From the NCBI GenBank assembly GCA_964429575.1, contig CAYSCX010000064.1:1-9443 (forward strand): a stretch of 9,443 nt of DNA, read 5' to 3'. The notes beneath the pieces were generated by a model. That model was not told where the DNA came from and did not search any database. It saw only the letters and a program-made list of their open reading frames with translations. The stretch is from CAYSCX01 sp964429575 (GTDB lineage: Bacteria > Desulfobacterota > Binatia > Binatales > Binataceae). A program made the position numbers and the translations under genes. This document shows, piece after piece, positions 6,324-9,443 of the stretch (within the stretch, counting starts at the first letter, position 1; each line of letters opens with the position of its first letter).

Positions 6324-7103
6324 CTACGCCACCACCGCGTGGCGGGCGGTGCGCGTTGCGAGCAGGTAGGCAAATACCGCGAATGCAATCGCGATGAGTA
6401 CGGAGCGTCCGAACTCGGGCGTGGGTCCGGCGAGGGCCGGCTCCGCCAGGTATAGCGACTGACGGATCGCGCTCATCGCGTAGGTGAGCGGGTTGAGACG
6501 CATCGCCCACTCCAACCACACCGGCGCACCAGTGAGTGGAAAGAACGCGCCCGAGAGCATCCACATTGGTAGCAGAATCAGGTTCATGATCGCGTGGAAG
6601 CCCTGCGTCGAATCGATGCGCCACGCGATCGCCAGCCCGATGTTCGTCAGCGCGAATGCGACTATCGCCATGAGCGCGATCGTGATTATCGCCGCAGCGA
6701 AACTCAGCGGGATTCCAGCCAGCGGTGCGAGCGCGAGAAAGATGGCGCCTTGAACGAGCGCGAGCACCGCTCCGCCGAGCGCCTGGCCAAGCACGATCGT
6801 GTTGCGGGAAATCGGCGCCACCAGCACGCCCTGCAAAAATCCGGTCTTGCGATCTTCGACCGTCGAGATGGTTGAAAAAATCGCGCTGAACAACAGGACC
6901 AGCACGATGGTGCCGGGGTAGAAGTATTGCGCATAGGTGACGTGGCCCGGCATGCCGCTCGGCTTGAACGACGCACCCAGCCCCGCTCCGAGCAGCAGCC
7001 AGAAAACGAGAGGTTGCAGCAGCGCGCCGGTGACGCGGCTGCGTTGCCGGACGAATCGGACGATCTCGCGCGAGCACAGCGTGCCGGCCTGCAGCGCGAT
7101 CAT
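6324..7103 (-). CDS. ABC-2 type transporter permease (DrrB-like)
   Basis: Inner-membrane permease of 259 residues with about six membrane segments, forming an exporter with the ATPase encoded just upstream. The family features are the early cytoplasmic loop TVEDRKTGFLQGVLVAPISR (81-100), the helix ALTNIGLAIAWRIDSTQGF (151-169), MWMLSGAFFPL (180-190) and RLNPLTYAMSAIRQSLY (202-218). These are typical of DrrB/NodJ-type ABC-2 exporters of drugs, lipids or glycans. The start is ATG 7103, whose ATGA overlaps the stop of the ATPase gene; GGGAG (7118-7114) lies 10 nt before it. A longer in-frame extension upstream would run inside the ATPase gene and is rejected. The cargo cannot be told from the sequence. 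The gene ends 18 bases from the convergent kinase gene with no visible terminator between. Confidence 0.92.
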   Translation of the reverse strand: MIALQAGTLCSREIVRFVRQRSRVTGALLQPLVFWLLLGAGLGASFKPSGMPGHVTYAQYFYPGTIVLVLLFSAIFSTISTVEDRKTGFLQGVLVAPISRNTIVLGQALGGAVLALVQGAIFLALAPLAGIPLSFAAAIITIALMAIVAFALTNIGLAIAWRIDSTQGFHAIMNLILLPMWMLSGAFFPLTGAPVWLEWAMRLNPLTYAMSAIRQSLYLAEPALAGPTPEFGRSVLIAIAFAVFAYLLATRTARHAVVA

Positions 7104-8104
7104 GGCGGCGCCGCTCCCGGCCGCTCGGTCGCGACGAAGCGCCGGCCGGTCAGATGCACGAACACGTCCTCCAGCGTCGGCCGCCCGAACTCGAGTGAGT
7201 GAATGTCGCTGCCCAGCGTATCGACGACCTCGCGTACAATCTCGTGAGCGCGCGGCCGCTCGATGCGGACGGTGCCATCGACGATTCGGCTTTTCAGTCT
7301 GAGTTCTCGCTCCAGCCGGCGTTGAACCGCCTCGGGCGCGCCGGTCTTCAGCACCAGCACATCTCCGCCGAGACCGGCCTTCAGCTCCTGCGGCGGCGCG
7401 GACGCGACCAAACGGCCGTCGTCGAGAATCGCGACGCGCTCGCAACGCTCCGCCTCGTCGGTGTGATGGGTTGTCAGCACTACCGTGGTACCGTCGCGCC
7501 GCCTGAGTTCGTCCAGGTGATTCAAGAACTCGCGCCGTGCCGACGGATCGAGCCCGGTCGTCGGTTCGTCGAGCAGCAACAGTTCGGGGCGGTGGAGCAG
7601 GGCCTTGGCGAGTTCGACGCGTCTGCGAAGCCCGCCGGAGAGTGTCTCGACCAGCTCCGCCGCTCGCGCCACCAGGCCCACGAGATCGAGCATCGCCGCG
7701 GTGCGCTCGCGGAGTTCGGCGCCCGAGATTTTGTACAGGTGGCCGTGATGCACCAGATTTTCGCGGACGGTGAGTTTAAGATCGACGCTTGGATACTGGA
7801 ACACGACGCCGACGCGGCGTCGCACCTCGCGCGTCTCGCGCGCGAGATCGCGCCCCAAAACTCGCGCGACGCCGCCCTGTACCGGGAGCAGCGTCGAGAG
7901 CACGCGGAAAAGCGTCGTCTTGCCGCTGCCGTTGGGTCCGAGGAACCCGAACATCTCGCCGCGCGCGACCGAGAAGCTCACACCGGCCAGCGCGCGCCGG
8001 CCCGTGTAACTGTATTCGAGACCGTCCGCCTCGATTGCAGGCGGTGCGAGGTCTATTTGCGCGTGCTCACGCGCGATCGCGTGCTTGATCGAGGTTGCAG
8101 TCAT
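7100..8104 (-). CDS. ABC transporter ATP-binding protein (DrrA-like)
   Basis: Cytoplasmic ATPase of 334 residues that powers the adjacent ABC-2 permease. Walker A is GPNGSGKT (56-63), the Q-loop glutamine is Q103 (VFQYPSVD), the signature is LSGGL (155-159), Walker B is LLLLDE (175-180), the D-loop is GLDP (184-187) and the H-loop histidine is H213 (TTHHTDEAE). The residues after about 230 form the extra C-terminal domain common in DrrA-type proteins (DUF4162-like), ending SLEFGRPTLEDVFVHLTGR. The start ATG 8104 has only a weak ribosome site but sits some 20 nt after a good -10, so the leader is short. The TGA overlaps the permease ATG, so the two are translationally coupled. All catalytic motifs are intact. 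Confidence 0.95.
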   Translation of the reverse strand: MTATSIKHAIAREHAQIDLAPPAIEADGLEYSYTGRRALAGVSFSVARGEMFGFLGPNGSGKTTLFRVLSTLLPVQGGVARVLGRDLARETREVRRRVGVVFQYPSVDLKLTVRENLVHHGHLYKISGAELRERTAAMLDLVGLVARAAELVETLSGGLRRRVELAKALLHRPELLLLDEPTTGLDPSARREFLNHLDELRRRDGTTVVLTTHHTDEAERCERVAILDDGRLVASAPPQELKAGLGGDVLVLKTGAPEAVQRRLERELRLKSRIVDGTVRIERPRAHEIVREVVDTLGSDIHSLEFGRPTLEDVFVHLTGRRFVATERPGAAPP

Positions 8105-8124
8105 CGAATCGCCGCCAATTTTCG

Positions 8125-8153
8125 ATTATCGGCGCGCAATGCCGAACTTACAA
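8125..8153 (-). promoter_or_regulatory. Promoter of the ABC transporter operon
   Basis: Reading the minus strand, a -35 TTGTAA (8153-8148, four of six matches) is followed by a 17-bp spacer and a -10 GATAAT (8130-8125, five of six matches). Transcription would begin near 8118, giving a leader of roughly 14 nt before ATG 8104. It makes the ABC pair independent of the peptidase gene 93 bp upstream. Confidence 0.55.
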
Positions 8154-8197
8154 ACGCGCAAGCGCCGAACGCGCGCCCAGTGCGGGTGAGCGCCCCG

Positions 8198-8950
8198 CTA
8201 CTCGGGCAGATAGTCGGTGCCGAGGCCGCCCGCGGGCCGCGCCGATTGCTCTGGCACCCCCGCACGTCCGCGCCGCCAGCCGTCCATGAACGCGGCGGTG
8301 CGTTCCTTGCCGGTACCATGATCGGAGACAGTGCCGACGAAGTCATCGCCGACCAATTGGTAGTACTTGGTGATATCGTCGGGATCGAGCCGCATGTTCA
8401 GACGCGCGAGCGTGTAACCGGCGAACTGATCCGCGCCGAGTTCCTTGGTCTTGGCGGAGACGCGATCGCGGCGCCAGTCGAAATCGCCGTGATAGACGTG
8501 GCCAACCTCGTGCGCGAAAATGGCATACACGAGCGGAGTGCGCGCGCCGTCGTCACTCACATTCATCCAGGTTCCGACCAGCGCCTCAATGAACGCCGGG
8601 CTGTAGAAAATGCAGCCGCCCGGCTGCGCGAACACGGACTTCACCCGCACCGACTCGTAAACCGGGAAGTTCACGTTCCAAACATCGTTGATCTGCGCCA
8701 CCATCCCGGCGTATTGGGGTTGCGGCGCGCGCGCCTTCATTCCGCATGCGGTGATGATCTCGTCTTTCGCCTGTGGCGCGGCGCTGGCTCCGGGTTCCTG
8801 AGACTTGTCGTAGTTGGTCTTGCGGTTGACGACTTTCCAGTCGTCTTCCTGCGCGAGCGCGGAATTTGTCGATGACGCAATCAAGATCGCGCCAATCGCA
8901 AAGGCCGCGCACAGAGCAGCGGTTCGCCGCGTTATTCCAGTGCGGTCCAT
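8198..8950 (-). CDS. Exported HExxH metallopeptidase (M48-like)
   Basis: Secreted or periplasmic zinc peptidase of 250 residues. The N-terminus is MDRTGITRRT followed by a hydrophobic core (11-26) and SALAQ, a signal peptide probably cut after A33. The zinc motif is HEVGH (147-151) with another His at 154. KELGAD (169-174) downstream gives E170 as likely third ligand in the ExxxD arrangement of gluzincins such as M48. The segment GGCIFYSPAFIEALVG before it resembles the strand and helix preceding the active site of these enzymes. Only the catalytic domain is present, without TPR or other repeats. A TTG 33 bases further upstream would extend the frame, but it falls inside a perfect TATAAT, so ATG 8950 is chosen. 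The C-terminal part after about 225 is Gly/Arg-rich. The substrate is unknown; a quality-control or cell-envelope role is an inference. Confidence 0.85.
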   Translation of the reverse strand: MDRTGITRRTAALCAAFAIGAILIASSTNSALAQEDDWKVVNRKTNYDKSQEPGASAAPQAKDEIITACGMKARAPQPQYAGMVAQINDVWNVNFPVYESVRVKSVFAQPGGCIFYSPAFIEALVGTWMNVSDDGARTPLVYAIFAHEVGHVYHGDFDWRRDRVSAKTKELGADQFAGYTLARLNMRLDPDDITKYYQLVGDDFVGTVSDHGTGKERTAAFMDGWRRGRAGVPEQSARPAGGLGTDYLPE

Positions 8951-8982
8951 CGAGCGCTCGACGCCACGACGTCTCGTTCTCA

Positions 8983-9010
8983 ATTATAGCGCGCCGTCTC
9001 GACAAGCGAA
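8983..9010 (-). promoter_or_regulatory. Promoter of the metallopeptidase gene
   Basis: On the minus strand there is a perfect -10 TATAAT (8988-8983). A weak -35 TTCGCT (9010-9005) lies 16 bp upstream of it. The start of transcription near 8976 gives a leader of about 25 nt before ATG 8950. No strong Shine-Dalgarno is seen. Confidence 0.55.
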
Positions 9011-9050
9011 GAGATGCAATGGGATGAGGTAGAGGAGGGTGATCGCTTCA

Positions 9051-9212
9051 ATGACCTTCGATCAGATCGTGGGCGCCGTCGGTGGTCGCGTTGTTGGGAC
9101 CGGCGCCGCCTTCCGCACCCCTCGGCTAGCGACGAGGCGCCGTGCGAATCGTTTGCTTGCCGGCCTGACGCGCCATCGGGTAACGTCGCGCTACGTTTGC
9201 AGCGCGCTCTAG
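9051..9212 (+). CDS. Possible small Arg-rich protein ending at the repeat element
   Basis: A 53-residue frame starts MTFDQIVGAVGG and becomes Arg-rich (FRTPRLATRRRANRLLAGL). AGGAGGG (9033-9039) lies 11 nt before the ATG, a strong though slightly distant ribosome site. I recognise no family. The stop TAG (9210-9212) lies in the CTAG that forms the left edge of the 161-bp repeat element. It may be a genuine small gene, the remnant of a longer gene, or chance. The Arg-rich tail is the sort of product a GC-rich random frame gives, so confidence is low. Confidence 0.3.
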   Translation: MTFDQIVGAVGGRVVGTGAAFRTPRLATRRRANRLLAGLTRHRVTSRYVCSAL

Positions 9213-9273
9213 CAGGGTGTTGAGAAACCCAGAACATGGCGTGGCGGATGCGCAGGCGTGCTCAACACCCTGC
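9212..9273. repeat. 13-bp perfect inverted repeat with 36-nt loop
   Basis: GCAGGGTGTTGAG (9212-9224) pairs exactly with CTCAACACCCTGC (9261-9273). It forms the left part of the 161-bp element. Confidence 0.75.
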
Positions 9274-9299
9274 GTGAAGACTGGCTGCCTTCATTATCT

Positions 9300-9318
9300 T
9301 CTCCCCCTGCGGGGGAGA
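9300..9318. repeat. 8-bp hairpin TCTCCCCC-TGC-GGGGGAGA
   Basis: The arms at 9300-9307 and 9311-9318 are perfect complements with a 3-nt loop, followed by a purine run (GGAGAGAGAGGG). Sequences of this CTCCCCCTGCGGGGGAG type recur as short extragenic repeats in many bacterial genomes. Confidence 0.65.
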
Positions 9319-9330
9319 GGAGAGAGAGGG

Positions 9331-9367
9331 AGCAGGCGGTTGAAAATGACTTTTTCAACCGCCTGCT
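9331..9367. repeat. 16-bp perfect hairpin at the right end of the element
   Basis: AGCAGGCGGTTGAAAA (9331-9346) pairs exactly with bases 9352-9367 around a 5-nt loop. The stem is GC-rich at its base and AT-rich near the loop. The T-run is inside the stem rather than after it, so this is not a classical intrinsic terminator, although it could stall or protect transcripts. Confidence 0.75.
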
Positions 9368-9392
9368 AGGGCGCGACCGGCGAGACCTGACG

Positions 9393-9443
9393 ATGCTCGA
9401 CGCATACATCGAGGCTTGGCAACTTCGTGAACTGGTGCTCAAG
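9393..9443 (+). CDS. Possible start of a gene running off the window
   Basis: From ATG 9393 an open frame of 17 codons (MLDAYIEAWQLRELVLK) reaches the window end. The residue mix looks protein-like, and the frame is also open upstream through the repeat. There is no clear ribosome site and too little sequence to name a family. Confidence 0.25.
   Translation, partial: MLDAYIEAWQLRELVLK

Larger units (their letters stand above)
9209..9369. mobile_element. 161-bp CTAG-bounded repeat element with internal hairpins (MITE-like)
   Basis: The left end CTAGCAGGGTGTTGAGAAA (9209-9227) and the reverse complement of the right end, CTAGCAGGCGGTTGAAAAA (9351-9369), agree at most positions, giving imperfect terminal inverted repeats bounded by CTAG. 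Inside are three further inverted repeats, listed separately. No transposase frame fits. A CTAG boundary suits IS630/Tc1-mariner-type mobilisation, as for the element at 1-109, but the terminal sequences of the two elements are different. It could alternatively be a composite of two or three short extragenic palindromic repeats. Confidence 0.55.

Noticed and set aside
7104..7445. N-terminal extension of the ABC permease
   Set aside because: It is the off-frame reading of the ATPase gene; the permease proper starts at ATG 7103.
7199..8875. Long 558-residue plus-strand frame opposite the ABC ATPase and peptidase genes
   Set aside because: It runs antisense across two genes with intact family motifs and the promoter between them, has an Arg/His/Glu-rich composition with no recognisable domain, and is expected from the third-position GC bias of the real genes.
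9331..9367. Rho-independent terminator
   Set aside because: The T-run is part of the stem and no U-tract follows the hairpin on either strand.
9209..9442. 77-residue minus-strand frame at the window end
   Set aside because: It lies almost wholly in the repeat element and its hairpins; Ser/Arg-rich composition, no domain.

Overview
This is a GC-rich bacterial chromosomal segment from an aerobic or facultative organism able to degrade aromatic compounds. It carries eight well-supported protein genes or gene parts, two short palindrome-ended repeat elements at its two edges, and no RNA genes, CRISPR array or full insertion sequence. The phylum cannot be fixed from the sequence. A GC-rich soil lineage such as Binatota, Acidobacteria or a proteobacterium would fit, but that is a guess from base composition, near-leaderless promoters and gene content.

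Layout. (1) Bases 1-109 are a small MITE-like element with a perfect 17-bp terminal inverted repeat beginning and ending in CTAG. Its right CTAG supplies the TAG stop of a minus-strand UbiA-superfamily prenyltransferase gene (106-1077) that resembles decaprenyl-phosphate phosphoribosyltransferase. (2) A divergent intergenic region (1078-1271) holds a plus-strand promoter with a 15-bp perfect dyad between its -35 and -10 and a hairpin-rich leader. It reads into an unrecognised two-TM protein (1272-2060). (3) A plus-strand catabolic operon follows: boxC (2192-3811), boxB (3808-5205, ATGA overlap) and an APH-fold phosphotransferase (5241-6305). The promoter upstream of boxC has a perfect TATAAT placed so that the transcript should be leaderless or almost so. 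(4) On the minus strand and convergent with this operon are a DrrA-like ABC ATPase and its ABC-2 permease (8104 down to 6324, ATGA overlap). Upstream of them, same strand but with its own promoter, is an exported HEVGH metallopeptidase (8950 down to 8198). (5) The right end (8990-9443) holds a small possible ORF whose stop is again a CTAG. That CTAG is the left edge of a 161-bp repeat element with imperfect CTAG-bounded termini and three internal hairpins. A possible reading-frame start runs off the window.

How the genes work together. BoxB (diiron benzoyl-CoA 2,3-epoxidase) and BoxC (ring-cleaving dihydrolase) are consecutive steps of the aerobic benzoyl-CoA (box) pathway. The reductase BoxA, the aldehyde dehydrogenase BoxD and a benzoate-CoA ligase are not in the window. 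The third operon gene is instead an APH-type kinase of a clade known to associate with acyl-CoA metabolism. The ABC pair is a generic lipid/drug-type exporter. The most unusual signals are the two CTAG-bounded elements, both sitting exactly on TAG stop codons, and the boxC-boxB-kinase arrangement.
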